A DNA stretch of 64,000 nt. It comes from Vulcanimicrobiota bacterium (GTDB taxonomy: Bacteria; Vulcanimicrobiota; Vulcanimicrobiia; Vulcanimicrobiales; Vulcanimicrobiaceae). The notes under the pieces are model-generated. The model was given only the letters and a program-made list of their open reading frames with translations. It searched no databases and had not been told where the DNA came from. Numbering within the stretch: position 1 is the first letter of the stretch; the number at the start of each line of letters is the position of its first letter. Positions 1 through 7,958 of this stretch are shown piece by piece. The stretch spans positions 948,390-1,012,389 of the forward strand of contig PLJL01000001.1 of the NCBI GenBank assembly GCA_003140215.1, given 5' to 3'. A program made the position numbers and the translations under genes.

Positions 1-1
1 C

Positions 2-418
2 GTCGCGCTGGGCCGCCAGCGCACGCTGGCGCTGGCCAAGTTCGACGCGGCCGCGCGCGAGGTGATCGAGCGCTTCGACGTGCGCCCGCCCGACCCCGAC
101 GCGGTGGTGGCGCAGCTTTCGGGCGGCAACCAACAGAAAATCGTGGTGGGCCGGATGCTCGCCGACACGCCGCGGCTCGTCGTCGCCTATCAGCCCACGC
201 GCGGTATCGACGTCGGGGCCGCGGCGCTGGTGCAGTCGCGCCTCATCGAAGCGCGCAACGCCGGCGTCGGCGTGCTGCTCATCTCGTTCGAGCTCGACGA
301 GATCTTCGCGTGCGCCGATCGCGTTTTGGTGATCGCGCAGGGGCGTTTCGTCGGCGCGTTCGATCGTGCCGACATCGATCGCGGCCGCATCGGCTCGCTC
401 ATGGCGGGCCACGCATGA
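2..418 (+). CDS. Sugar/nucleoside ABC transporter ATPase, C-terminal part
   Basis: This is the 3' end of a cytoplasmic ABC ATPase that drives uptake through the two permeases that follow; the gene begins outside the window. About 138 residues are visible. They contain the signature LSGGNQQK, a Walker-B-like strand (RLVVAYQPTRGIDV), the D-loop region and the switch-region strand VLLISFELDEI. LSGGNQQK and PTRGIDVGA are typical of the duplicated-domain ATPases of ribose- and BMP-type (nucleoside/simple sugar) importers, so this is the second nucleotide-binding domain. The stop overlaps the next start as ATGA. The substrate cannot be read from this piece. A basic membrane lipoprotein receptor would be expected upstream. 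Confidence 0.9.
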   Translation, partial: VALGRQRTLALAKFDAAAREVIERFDVRPPDPDAVVAQLSGGNQQKIVVGRMLADTPRLVVAYQPTRGIDVGAAALVQSRLIEARNAGVGVLLISFELDEIFACADRVLVIAQGRFVGAFDRADIDRGRIGSLMAGHA

Positions 419-1437
419 GCGCCGCGTTGCGCACGCGTGCCGTTCGCGACCTCGCGGTCGTGATCGTGCTCGTGTTCGGTGTCGGGTCGATCGCGATGCT
501 GCTCGCGCACGTTTCGCCGCTGGTCGGTTTCAGCGCACTCTTCGACGGCGCGTTCGGCACGCGCTCCGAGCTCGCCGAGACGCTGGTGCAGACGACCAAC
601 CTGCTCTTCCCGGCGCTGGGGATCGCGGTCGCGTTCCGCGCCGGGCTGTTCAACATCGGGGCCGAGGGGCAGTTGATCCTGGGCGGCTTCGCCGCCGGTT
701 GGCTCGGCGCGCAGCTGCCGCTCCCCGGCTACCTGGCCGTTCCGATGGTGCTGCTCGCGGGGACGCTCGCCGGCGGCGCGTGGGGGGCGATCCCCGGTTT
801 CCTGCGCGCGCGCTTCGGCGCCAACGAAGTGATCGCGACGCTGATGCTCAACGTCGTCGCGTTCCTGCTCGCGACGTACCTCGTGAACGGGCCGCTGCAA
901 CAAGGCGGCGGCGGCGCGTCGGAGACCGCGGCGTTGCCCAAGGCCGCGCAGCTACCCAATCTGATCCCCGACTCGCAGTTGACATGGGCGTTCGTGCTCG
1001 CGCTGGTCCTCGCGGTCGCGCTGCGCTGGGTGCTCGCGCGAACGGTGTTCGGTTACGAGCTGCGCGCGGCCGGCGACGCACCCGAGGCCGCGAAGCGGGC
1101 CGGAATCGACCTGGGCCGCACCGCGTTCGTCGCGATGGCGATCTCGGGCGCGTTCGCCGGACTGGGCGGCGCGACGATCGTCGCGGGCGGGCTGCACCGC
1201 TTCAACACCGGGCTCTCGCAGGGGATCGGCTTCATCGCGATCGCGGTGGCGCTGGTCGGGAATCTGCATCCGTTGTGGATCGTCGTCGCCGCGTTCGCGT
1301 TCGGCGTCTTGCAGAGCGGCGCGATCGCGATGCAAGTCGACGCGGGCGTGCCCAAGGACGTCGTCTCGCTGGTCATCGGCCTGGTGATCATCGCGCTGGC
1401 CGGCCGCCGCATCGTGGCCAGCCGGAGGTCGACGTGA
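415..1437 (+). CDS. BMP-type ABC transporter permease 1
   Basis: Inner-membrane permease of 340 residues, of the branched-chain/sugar type (BPD_transp_2), pairing with the ATPase before it and the permease after it. The protein is almost wholly hydrophobic with 8-10 predicted membrane segments. It carries the family stretch FNIGAEGQLILGG near residue 80 and the coupling-loop region GDAPEAAKRAGID. The ATG at 415 overlaps the ATPase stop, which fixes the start and implies translational coupling. The family (YufP/NupP-like) imports nucleosides or simple sugars; which one is not decided here. Confidence 0.92.
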   Translation: MSAALRTRAVRDLAVVIVLVFGVGSIAMLLAHVSPLVGFSALFDGAFGTRSELAETLVQTTNLLFPALGIAVAFRAGLFNIGAEGQLILGGFAAGWLGAQLPLPGYLAVPMVLLAGTLAGGAWGAIPGFLRARFGANEVIATLMLNVVAFLLATYLVNGPLQQGGGGASETAALPKAAQLPNLIPDSQLTWAFVLALVLAVALRWVLARTVFGYELRAAGDAPEAAKRAGIDLGRTAFVAMAISGAFAGLGGATIVAGGLHRFNTGLSQGIGFIAIAVALVGNLHPLWIVVAAFAFGVLQSGAIAMQVDAGVPKDVVSLVIGLVIIALAGRRIVASRRST

Positions 1438-2309
1438 ACGCGACGCTGGCGACGATCCTCGCGATCTTGGGGCTCACGCTGGTCAAAGCGACGCCGCTGA
1501 TCTACGCGGCGCTCGGCGGCGTGCTCAGCGAACGCTCGGGCGTGGTGAACATCGGCCTCGAGGGGATTCTGATCGCCGGAGCGTTCACCGCGGTGGTGGT
1601 GAGCGGCGCGACCGGTAGCCCGCTGCTGGGCGCCCTCGCCGGGATCGTGGCGGGGATGCTCCTCGCGGCGATTCTGGCCTTTGCGGCGACGCGGCTGGGC
1701 GTCGACCAGATCGTCGCCGGCACCGGGGTCAACATCGCCGCGCTGGCCGCGGCCGCATTCGGCTTGGTGCTGGTCTACCATCAGCCCGGCGCGTCGCACG
1801 AGGTGCCGGCGTTCGGCCGCAGCGGCGAGACGGTGCTGATCGTCTTGGCGTTCGTCGCGGCGGCCGCGCTGCATTTCGTGCTGTGGCGCACGCCCTGGGG
1901 ACTGCGGGTGCGCGCCTGCGGTGAGGATCCCAGCGCCGCCGAGGCCGCCGGGATCGATGCCCTGCGGACGCGCTTCTGGGCCGTCGTGATCGGGGGCGCG
2001 ATCGCGTCGCTGGGCGGCGTGTACCTTTCCCTCGCCGAGCTCGACCTCTATTCCGATGGGATGACCGCCGGCCGCGGCTTCATCGCGCTCGCCGCGGTGA
2101 TCTTCGGCCGCTGGACCCCGCTGGGCGCGACCGGCGCGGCGCTGTTCTTCGGCTTCTTCGCGGCACTGCAGTACTCGCTCCAGCGCGCCGGCGTCCCGAC
2201 CGAGCTCATGCAAGCGCTGCCGTACCTCGCCGCGCTCGTCGCGCTGGCCGGCTTCGCCGGACGCGTGCGCGCCCCAGCCTCCGACGGCGTGCCCTACGTG
2301 CGCCCCTAG
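1434..2309 (+). CDS. BMP-type ABC transporter permease 2
   Basis: Second permease of the same importer (YufQ/NupQ-like), 291 residues, hydrophobic, with the family stretch SGVVNIGLEGILIAGAF near the N-terminus and a coupling loop GEDPSAAEAAGID. A GTG at 1434 overlaps the stop of permease 1 and has a good GGAGG at about 1423, so a longer upstream reading in this frame is rejected. ATPase, permease and permease form one transcription unit. The unit ends just before a dispersed palindromic repeat at 2314. Confidence 0.92.
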   Translation: MNATLATILAILGLTLVKATPLIYAALGGVLSERSGVVNIGLEGILIAGAFTAVVVSGATGSPLLGALAGIVAGMLLAAILAFAATRLGVDQIVAGTGVNIAALAAAAFGLVLVYHQPGASHEVPAFGRSGETVLIVLAFVAAAALHFVLWRTPWGLRVRACGEDPSAAEAAGIDALRTRFWAVVIGGAIASLGGVYLSLAELDLYSDGMTAGRGFIALAAVIFGRWTPLGATGAALFFGFFAALQYSLQRAGVPTELMQALPYLAALVALAGFAGRVRAPASDGVPYVRP

Positions 2310-2313
2310 GTCA

Positions 2314-2359
2314 TTGTCACCCTGACGAAGTCACGTGCCCGTGAGCTCCGTCGAAGGGG
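2314..2359 (+). repeat. Dispersed palindromic intergenic repeat, copy A
   Basis: The segment begins TTGTCACCCTGACG and ends CCGTCGAAGGGG. It folds as nested arms: CCCT/AGGG, GACG/CGTC and TCACG/CGTGA. A near-identical copy lies in reverse at 42499-42548 and shorter relatives at 22252 and 22385. All copies are between genes. It resembles REP/MITE-like elements; here it may also act as the end of the ABC operon transcript. Confidence 0.75.
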
Positions 2360-2360
2360 T

Positions 2361-2402
2361 GGATGTTGGCACCTTGACTTTCCGCGCCAACATCCGACAT
2401 AT
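2361..2402 (+). promoter_or_regulatory. Putative promoter with inverted-repeat operator
   Basis: A perfect 10-base inverted repeat, GGATGTTGGC (2361-2370) and GCCAACATCC (2386-2395), flanks a -35-like TTGACT (2374-2379). A weak -10-like ACATAT follows at 2397-2402 after 17 bases. Transcription would start within a few bases of the ATG at 2412, so the mRNA may be leaderless. The arms, 25 bases centre to centre, look like a repressor operator covering the -35. Seen in sequence; function inferred. Confidence 0.5.
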
Positions 2403-2411
2403 GTAACTACA

Positions 2412-3449
2412 ATGCGGGTATCGCGACGACTCGTTGCCATCGTCGTCACTCTTGCCGTTCCGTGCGCCGCCGCTTTACCCGCCGGCGCTACGCCCGTGCC
2501 CGGGCCGATGGCGGTGCTCCAAGCGCAGCTCTCGGCCTTCAGCGTGCGTCCTCCGGGACGTGTCGGGATCGTCGTCGAGGACGTCGCGACCGGGACGACG
2601 AGCGGGGTCAACGCCGGCACGGAGATGCCCGCCGCCTCGACGATCAAGATCCCGGTGATGGTGGAGGTGTTCCAGCAGCTCGGGGCCGGCTCGTTCGACC
2701 TCAACACCAAGCTGCGGCTGCGCCGCTCCGACAAAGACTGGGGATCGGGCGACCTCGCGGGGGCGCGCGTCGGTTCGAGCTACACCGTCGCCAGGCTGCT
2801 GGCGTTGATGATCGACGTCAGCGACAACACCGCGACCAACATGCTCATCCGGCGCGTCGGCCGGCAAAGAATCAACGCCACGATGATCCGCCTCGGGCTG
2901 ACCCACACCCGGCTCTCCGACTTCATCCGCACGCAAGGCAGCATGATCCGCTGGGCGCTGCGCTCGAGTCCGGCCGACATGGCGCACCTGCTCGGCGCGA
3001 TGGCCAAGGATCAGCTCATCGACCAGTGGTCGTCGCGTCAGATGATCGCGATCCTGCGTGGCCAGCACTATAATGGGCTGCTCCCGGCGCCGCTACCGGC
3101 CGGGACGTCGGTCGCGCACAAGACCGGGACGCTGCACGATACGCTCAACGACGTCGGGATCGTCTACGAAGGCGAAGCGCCGTACGTGATCGCCGTCATG
3201 ACGACCGATCTGCGCACCTTGGACTCCGGACGCCGCTTCATCCGCCACGTGTCGCGGCTGGCCTACGACGCGTTGGGCAAGTTCGCGTCGTGGCGTGAAG
3301 GCAACGGCTTCATCCCGCCCGTCGATTCCTTGCGCGCCGCGCCGACCGACGCGGCGGCGCCGCTGCCCGATCAGCAGATGTGGACGCCGCAACAGACGGC
3401 GCCGCTCGGGCCCGCACCGCCCAACCCGTCACCGCTCCCCGGCGAGTAA
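2412..3449 (+). CDS. Secreted class-A beta-lactamase-fold serine hydrolase
   Basis: Exported 345-residue protein with a signal peptide (about residues 1-26). It has the serine-acylase motifs of class A beta-lactamases: SxxK as STIK near residue 76, SDN in DVSDNTATNM, and KTG in VAHKTGTLHD. The omega-loop ExxLN motif carrying the deacylating Glu166 is not found: the stretch where it should lie reads FIRTQGSMIRW. It may therefore be a weak or non-classical beta-lactamase, or a D,D-peptidase-like enzyme. The C-terminal tail is Pro-rich and probably disordered. The promoter region upstream has an inverted-repeat operator. Confidence 0.85.
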   Translation: MRVSRRLVAIVVTLAVPCAAALPAGATPVPGPMAVLQAQLSAFSVRPPGRVGIVVEDVATGTTSGVNAGTEMPAASTIKIPVMVEVFQQLGAGSFDLNTKLRLRRSDKDWGSGDLAGARVGSSYTVARLLALMIDVSDNTATNMLIRRVGRQRINATMIRLGLTHTRLSDFIRTQGSMIRWALRSSPADMAHLLGAMAKDQLIDQWSSRQMIAILRGQHYNGLLPAPLPAGTSVAHKTGTLHDTLNDVGIVYEGEAPYVIAVMTTDLRTLDSGRRFIRHVSRLAYDALGKFASWREGNGFIPPVDSLRAAPTDAAAPLPDQQMWTPQQTAPLGPAPPNPSPLPGE

Positions 3450-3458
3450 CCCTCCGGC

Positions 3459-4406
3459 TCAGCTCGCGGCGGCGTGCGTTCCGGCGTACGTGCGCGTGAG
3501 CCAGCTGTGATACTGCGGCAGCGCTCCGCGGATCGCGCGGTCGTACGTGTCGATCATCGCGCCCGCGATCGGCCCGCGCACGCCGCCGCCGATCGGGCGG
3601 TGGTCGACCGACTCGATCCACTGGATGCCGGCCGCGCTGCCGGTGATGAACAGCTCGTCGGCGACCACCAGCTCGCTGCGGTCGAGCGCGCGCTCGACGA
3701 CGTCGAGCCCGAGCTCGTCTTTGGCCAGCGTGATGACCGCGCGGCGGGTGACGCCCTCGAGGATGTTCTGCGACGGGTCGGGCGTGTAGAGCACGCCGCG
3801 GCGGACCATGAAGACGTTCTCGGCCGAACCCTCGGACACGTGGCCTTCCGCCGACAGCATGATCGCCTCGTCGAAGCCGTTCATCACCGCTTCGCTCTTC
3901 GCGAGCGCGCTGTTCACGTAGGTTCCGGTAATCTTCGCGCGCGCCGGAGCCATCGTGTCGTCGATGCGGCGCCACGAGCTGACGCCGACCTTCAAGCCCT
4001 GGTTCGTATCGAAGTAGCGCTCGAACGGGATCGCAACCATCGCGAACGCGTCTTTCACCCCGTGCAGCCGCACGCCGATGTCTTCGTTGGCCTTGTAGGC
4101 GAAGGGCCGTACGTAGACGTCGCCTCGAAACGCGTTGCGGCGGCAGATGTCGGCGGTGAGCTCGCACAGCTGCGGCGTGGAGAGCGGCAGCTCGATCATT
4201 AGGATGCGCGCCGATTGCGCCAGCCGGTCGTAGTGATCGGCGAGCTGCAAGAGGTACAGCTCCTCCTCGCGCGCGTTCCAGAACCCGCGAATCCCCTCGA
4301 AGCAGCCGGTACCGTACTGCAGTCCGTGGGTGAGCAGCCCGACCTTCGCGTCGTCGTAGCGCGAGAGCCGGCCGTCGTGGTAGACCGTCAGGTCGCCCAG
4401 GTGCAT
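3459..4406 (-). CDS. ilvE: Branched-chain amino acid aminotransferase
   Basis: PLP-dependent fold-type IV aminotransferase, 315 residues, interconverting Val/Leu/Ile and their 2-oxo acids with glutamate/2-oxoglutarate. Recognised from the N-terminal stretch DGRLSRYDDAKVGLLTHGLQ, YGTGCFEGIRGFWN, the PLP-lysine region (VGVSSWRRIDD, AKITGTYVNSALAKSEA) and the glycine-rich MLSAEGHVSEGSAENVFMVR. The ATG at 4406 gives the normal family N-terminus; the open frame runs 41 codons further but that part is not conserved-looking. It converges with the hydrolase gene and is divergent from the chromate transporter, whose alternative ATG overlaps this start codon. Confidence 0.93.
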   Translation of the reverse strand: MHLGDLTVYHDGRLSRYDDAKVGLLTHGLQYGTGCFEGIRGFWNAREEELYLLQLADHYDRLAQSARILMIELPLSTPQLCELTADICRRNAFRGDVYVRPFAYKANEDIGVRLHGVKDAFAMVAIPFERYFDTNQGLKVGVSSWRRIDDTMAPARAKITGTYVNSALAKSEAVMNGFDEAIMLSAEGHVSEGSAENVFMVRRGVLYTPDPSQNILEGVTRRAVITLAKDELGLDVVERALDRSELVVADELFITGSAAGIQWIESVDHRPIGGGVRGPIAGAMIDTYDRAIRGALPQYHSWLTRTYAGTHAAAS

Positions 4407-4440
4407 GAAGTCGCGATCCTCCGGTGGTAAGGTGGGCGTC

Positions 4441-5607
4441 GTGCGCGAGGTGTTTACGACCTTCCTCCGCCTCGGCTCGACGTCGTTCGGCGGCCCTATC
4501 GCCCACCTCGCGTACTTCCGCCGTACCATCGTGGAGGACCGGCGCTGGCTCGACGAGGCGGCCTATGCTCGCATCGTCGCGTTTTGCTCGGTACTCCCGG
4601 GACCCACCTCGACCCAGGTAGGGATGCTGATCGGGCTCACCCGCGCCGGTCCGCTGGGGGCGTTCGCCGCCTGGCTGGGGTTCACGGCCCCGTCCGCCCT
4701 GGCGATGGCGGCGTTCGCGGCGGCGCTGGGCGGCGCGCAGCAGCACGTCGCCCCGCCCTGGTTCGGCGGGTTGCTCAACGGCCTGTTCGCAGCGGCCGCG
4801 GCCGTCGTCGCGCAGGCCGTCATCGCGCTGGCGGGCTCGCTGTGCACCGACCTGCCGACCAAGACGCTGGGCGTCGGCGCGCTGGTCGTGACGCTCGCGC
4901 TGCGGCCGTGGCCGGGATTCCAATGGGTGCCGATCCTGTTGGCCGCGGCCGCCGGCGCGGTCGCGCTGCACGCGCCGGGTCTGCGCGCCGACGGGCTGCC
5001 GTTCCGCGTGCCGCGCGGTGTCGCGGTCGCCTGCGGCGTGCTCTTCATCGCCCTCGTCGCACTCACCGCGTTGCCGAAATCGGCCACCGTCGCGTTCCTG
5101 GCCACGCTGGTTCGCGCCGGATCGCTCGTCTTTGGCGGCGGTCACGTCGTGTTGCCGCTGCTGCAGAGCATGATTCGCGACGGTTTGATCACCGCGCAAG
5201 ACTTCTTCGCCGGCTACGGCGCCGTACAGGCGATGCCCGGTCCGCTCAACACCTTCGCGACCTTCTTGGGCTACGCCAACCTTTCGCCCCTGCACGGCCC
5301 GGTGGGCGCGCTCGTCGCCACGGTTCTGATCTTCTTGCCGTCGTTCGCGCTGATCTTCGCGGTCGCGCCGGTCTGGAACCGCATCGCCGGCGCGCCGCGC
5401 GCGGCGGGTGCGATCCGCGGGGCGAACGCGGGCGTCGTCGGGCTGCTCGCCGCCACGCTCTACGATCCGGTGTTGCTTTCGCTGGGCACTGGCGCCGTCC
5501 GGGTCGGCATCGCGCTCGCCGCGTTCGCCGCGATCGCGATCTGGCGCGTCGCACCGTGGATCGTCGTGCTCATCGCTGCAGCGCTCGGGGCGCTCCTGGG
5601 AGCATAG
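4441..5607 (+). CDS. chrA: Chromate transporter, two-domain ChrA type
   Basis: Inner-membrane protein of 388 residues with two homologous CHR domains. The first begins VREVFTTFLRLGSTSFGGPIAHLAYF and contains VLPGPTSTQVGMLIG; the second contains RAGSLVFGGGHVVLPLL and QAMPGPLNTFATFLG. Long-chain ChrA proteins export chromate or related oxyanions. The GTG at 4441 follows a purine-rich GGTAAGGTGGG and gives the usual N-terminus; an ATG at 4405 would add 12 residues. No chrB regulator is adjacent, so the true substrate is uncertain. Confidence 0.9.
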   Translation: MREVFTTFLRLGSTSFGGPIAHLAYFRRTIVEDRRWLDEAAYARIVAFCSVLPGPTSTQVGMLIGLTRAGPLGAFAAWLGFTAPSALAMAAFAAALGGAQQHVAPPWFGGLLNGLFAAAAAVVAQAVIALAGSLCTDLPTKTLGVGALVVTLALRPWPGFQWVPILLAAAAGAVALHAPGLRADGLPFRVPRGVAVACGVLFIALVALTALPKSATVAFLATLVRAGSLVFGGGHVVLPLLQSMIRDGLITAQDFFAGYGAVQAMPGPLNTFATFLGYANLSPLHGPVGALVATVLIFLPSFALIFAVAPVWNRIAGAPRAAGAIRGANAGVVGLLAATLYDPVLLSLGTGAVRVGIALAAFAAIAIWRVAPWIVVLIAAALGALLGA

Positions 5608-5651
5608 CCCGATGTGCGGGAGACGCGGCACCGAACCGGAAGCGAGGCGGC

Positions 5652-7955
5652 GTGAACCAAAAGTGGATGCAGGGCTTCGCCGCAATCGTCGGTGTTCTCG
5701 TGCTGAGCGGCGTCGCGCTCGCCGCTGCCGGCGTGACGACGCTTCCGACGGGGTGGAAGATTCGTGCCGCCGACGGACCGGTCGCGACGGTCGGAACGCT
5801 GCCCACCGGGCTGGCCCTCTCGCGCGACGGCTCGCGCGTGTTCGTGCTCGAAGCTGGACACCGCAAGCCCGCGCTGCGCGTGCTCGACGCGACGACGCTG
5901 CATGAGCTGCGCAGCGTCCCGCTCAACGGGGCGTACGGCGCACCGCTGCGCGATGCCGATGGCGACGGCGTATGGGTCGCCATCGCCGGCACGTTCCAAG
6001 AATCGATCGCACACATCGACACGACGACCGGCACAGTCGACCACACGGTCTCGATGCCGGTACCGTTCTATCCCGTCGCGATCGCGCGGGCGCCCAACGG
6101 CCGGCTCGCCGTCGCCGGCGACCTCGTCGATCGCGTCGCCACGGTCGATACGGCCGCACTGCGCGTCGTCGCGACGCAGGAAGCGGGGCGCCACCCGGCT
6201 GCCGTTCAGTTCTCGCCCGACGGGAAGACGTTGTACGTCGCCGACCGCGCCTCCACGTGGGTGTCCGCTCTTGGTGCGAAGGCCGGACGCATCTTCGTCG
6301 GGCACCATCCGGTCGCACTAGCCAGCGACGGAAAGCTGCTCTACGTCGCGGTCAGCGACGATGACACCGTCGCGGTCGTCGCCCTCGCCACCAACCGCGT
6401 CGTGCAGTTCGTGCGCGTCCCGTTCGCGCGCGCCGGCGCCGTCGGGACGTCACCCAATGCGCTGACGCTGGACGGCGAGCGCCTCTACGTGAGCTGCGGC
6501 GCAGCCAACGCGGTGGCCGTCTTCCGCACCGGCCCGCACGGGCTCACGCCGCTGGGCGCGATCCCGGCCGGCTGGTATCCGACCGCCGTCGCGGTCGACC
6601 GCGCGCACGGGGCGCTCTTCATCGCCGACGGCAAGGGCGAGTCCGGACACGCCAACCCACGCTTCAACCCGACCGCCCGCACCGAGAGCGACTACATCGC
6701 CGACAACCTGGTCGGCTCGATCCGGCGGATCGCGATCCCCGACGACGCTGCGCTGCGGCGCGGACTCGTCGACGTGCGCGAGCTCGCCCAGCACGAAAGC
6801 GTTCCGGCCGATCCGGTCGTGCGGGCCGGCGGCCCGATCAAGCACGTCATCTACGTGATCAAAGAGAATCGCTCGTACGACCAGGTTCTGGGCGACGTCA
6901 GCGCGGCCGACGGTGATCCTACGCTCGTCATGTACGGCGAGAAGATCACGCCCAACCAGCATGCGATCGTGAAGCGCTTCGGCGTGTTCGACCGGTTCTT
7001 CGAGAACGCGCATGTCAGCGCCGACGGGCACAACTGGTCGGCCGCGGCGTTCGCCAACGACTACTTGGAACGCATGTGGCCGCAGAACTACGCGACCCGC
7101 CGCCCGTTCTACGACTTCGAGGACGGCGCGGAAGCGGCCGTGCCGCACGCGGGATACCTTTGGGACGAAGCGGCCAGGCGCAGCGTGTCGCTGCGCAACT
7201 ACGGCGAGTACATGACCTCCGGCCCGAGCGGACCGACCCCGGTGTCGTCGATGAACGCCGTGCTGATGAAGAACACCGATCGCAACTACGCTACCTTCGA
7301 CATGAGCGTCGAGGACATCGCGCGCTTCAACGAGTGGAAGCACGAGTTCGACGCCTTCGAAGCGTCGCGCACCCTGCCGCAACTGGAGATCGTGCGCTTT
7401 CCGCGCGACCACACGTCGGGGACGCGATCAGGGGCCGTGACGCCGCAAGGGATGGTCGCCGACAACGACCTCGCCGTCGGCAAGCTCGTCGAAGCGGTCT
7501 CGCACAGCCCGGATTGGAGCAGCACGGCGATCTTCGTGATCGAGGACGACGCTCAGAACGGGCCCGACCACGTCGACGAGCAGCGCTCCACGTTCTATCT
7601 GGCGTCACCCTACGCAGCGGGCGGGGTGCAACACGCGATGTACACGCAGGCCTCCGTACTGCGCACGATCGAGATCCTGCTCGGGATGCGGCCGCTGTCG
7701 GCTTACGATGCAGGGGCGGCGCCGCTGACGGCGGCCTTCACCGCGACGCCCAACCTCACGCCCTTCGACGCCCTGCCGGCGCAGGTCGACGTGCACGCGA
7801 AGAACGCCGCCACCGCGTATCGCGCGGCCGACAGCGCAGGGCTCAACTTCGCCGTTGCCGACGCGGTCGACGAGGCCACGCTCAACGACATCTTGTGGCA
7901 CGACGCCAAGGGCGCCAAAGCACCCCTGCCGCGCTACGGAAGCTTCGACCGCTAA
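5652..7955 (+). CDS. Exported beta-propeller/phosphoesterase fusion protein
   Basis: A 767-residue exported protein. After a signal peptide (residues 1-27) come roughly 350 residues of YVTN/WD-like propeller repeats (for example QFSPDGKTLYVADRASTWV and YPTAVAVDRAHGALFIAD). A phosphoesterase domain of the PF04185 type follows, starting KHVIYVIKENRSYDQVLGD, with HVSADGHNWSAAAFANDY and IFVIEDDAQNGPDHVD supplying the likely metal/phosphate residues. The domain family includes phospholipases C and acid phosphatases. The fused architecture is known in bacteria, but the substrate is unclear. The GTG at 5652 follows GAGGCGG and gives the signal peptide; the much longer open frame upstream is a shadow of chrA. 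Confidence 0.88.
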   Translation: MNQKWMQGFAAIVGVLVLSGVALAAAGVTTLPTGWKIRAADGPVATVGTLPTGLALSRDGSRVFVLEAGHRKPALRVLDATTLHELRSVPLNGAYGAPLRDADGDGVWVAIAGTFQESIAHIDTTTGTVDHTVSMPVPFYPVAIARAPNGRLAVAGDLVDRVATVDTAALRVVATQEAGRHPAAVQFSPDGKTLYVADRASTWVSALGAKAGRIFVGHHPVALASDGKLLYVAVSDDDTVAVVALATNRVVQFVRVPFARAGAVGTSPNALTLDGERLYVSCGAANAVAVFRTGPHGLTPLGAIPAGWYPTAVAVDRAHGALFIADGKGESGHANPRFNPTARTESDYIADNLVGSIRRIAIPDDAALRRGLVDVRELAQHESVPADPVVRAGGPIKHVIYVIKENRSYDQVLGDVSAADGDPTLVMYGEKITPNQHAIVKRFGVFDRFFENAHVSADGHNWSAAAFANDYLERMWPQNYATRRPFYDFEDGAEAAVPHAGYLWDEAARRSVSLRNYGEYMTSGPSGPTPVSSMNAVLMKNTDRNYATFDMSVEDIARFNEWKHEFDAFEASRTLPQLEIVRFPRDHTSGTRSGAVTPQGMVADNDLAVGKLVEAVSHSPDWSSTAIFVIEDDAQNGPDHVDEQRSTFYLASPYAAGGVQHAMYTQASVLRTIEILLGMRPLSAYDAGAAPLTAAFTATPNLTPFDALPAQVDVHAKNAATAYRAADSAGLNFAVADAVDEATLNDILWHDAKGAKAPLPRYGSFDR

Positions 7956-7958
7956 CGC

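Noticed and set aside
366-1433. N-terminal extension of the second permease frame back to 366
   Set aside because: The extension lies inside permease 1 in another frame; the GTG at 1434 with GGAGG and the conserved N-terminus is the real start.
2412-3449. Antibiotic-resistance beta-lactamase
   Set aside because: Three motifs match, but the omega-loop glutamate motif is missing and the gene has no mobile context, so resistance is not claimed.
3310-5685. A 791-codon open frame on the minus strand
   Set aside because: It is a high-GC shadow overlapping ilvE and chrA; its sequence is Arg/Gly/Glu-rich low complexity and both overlapped genes are clear family members.
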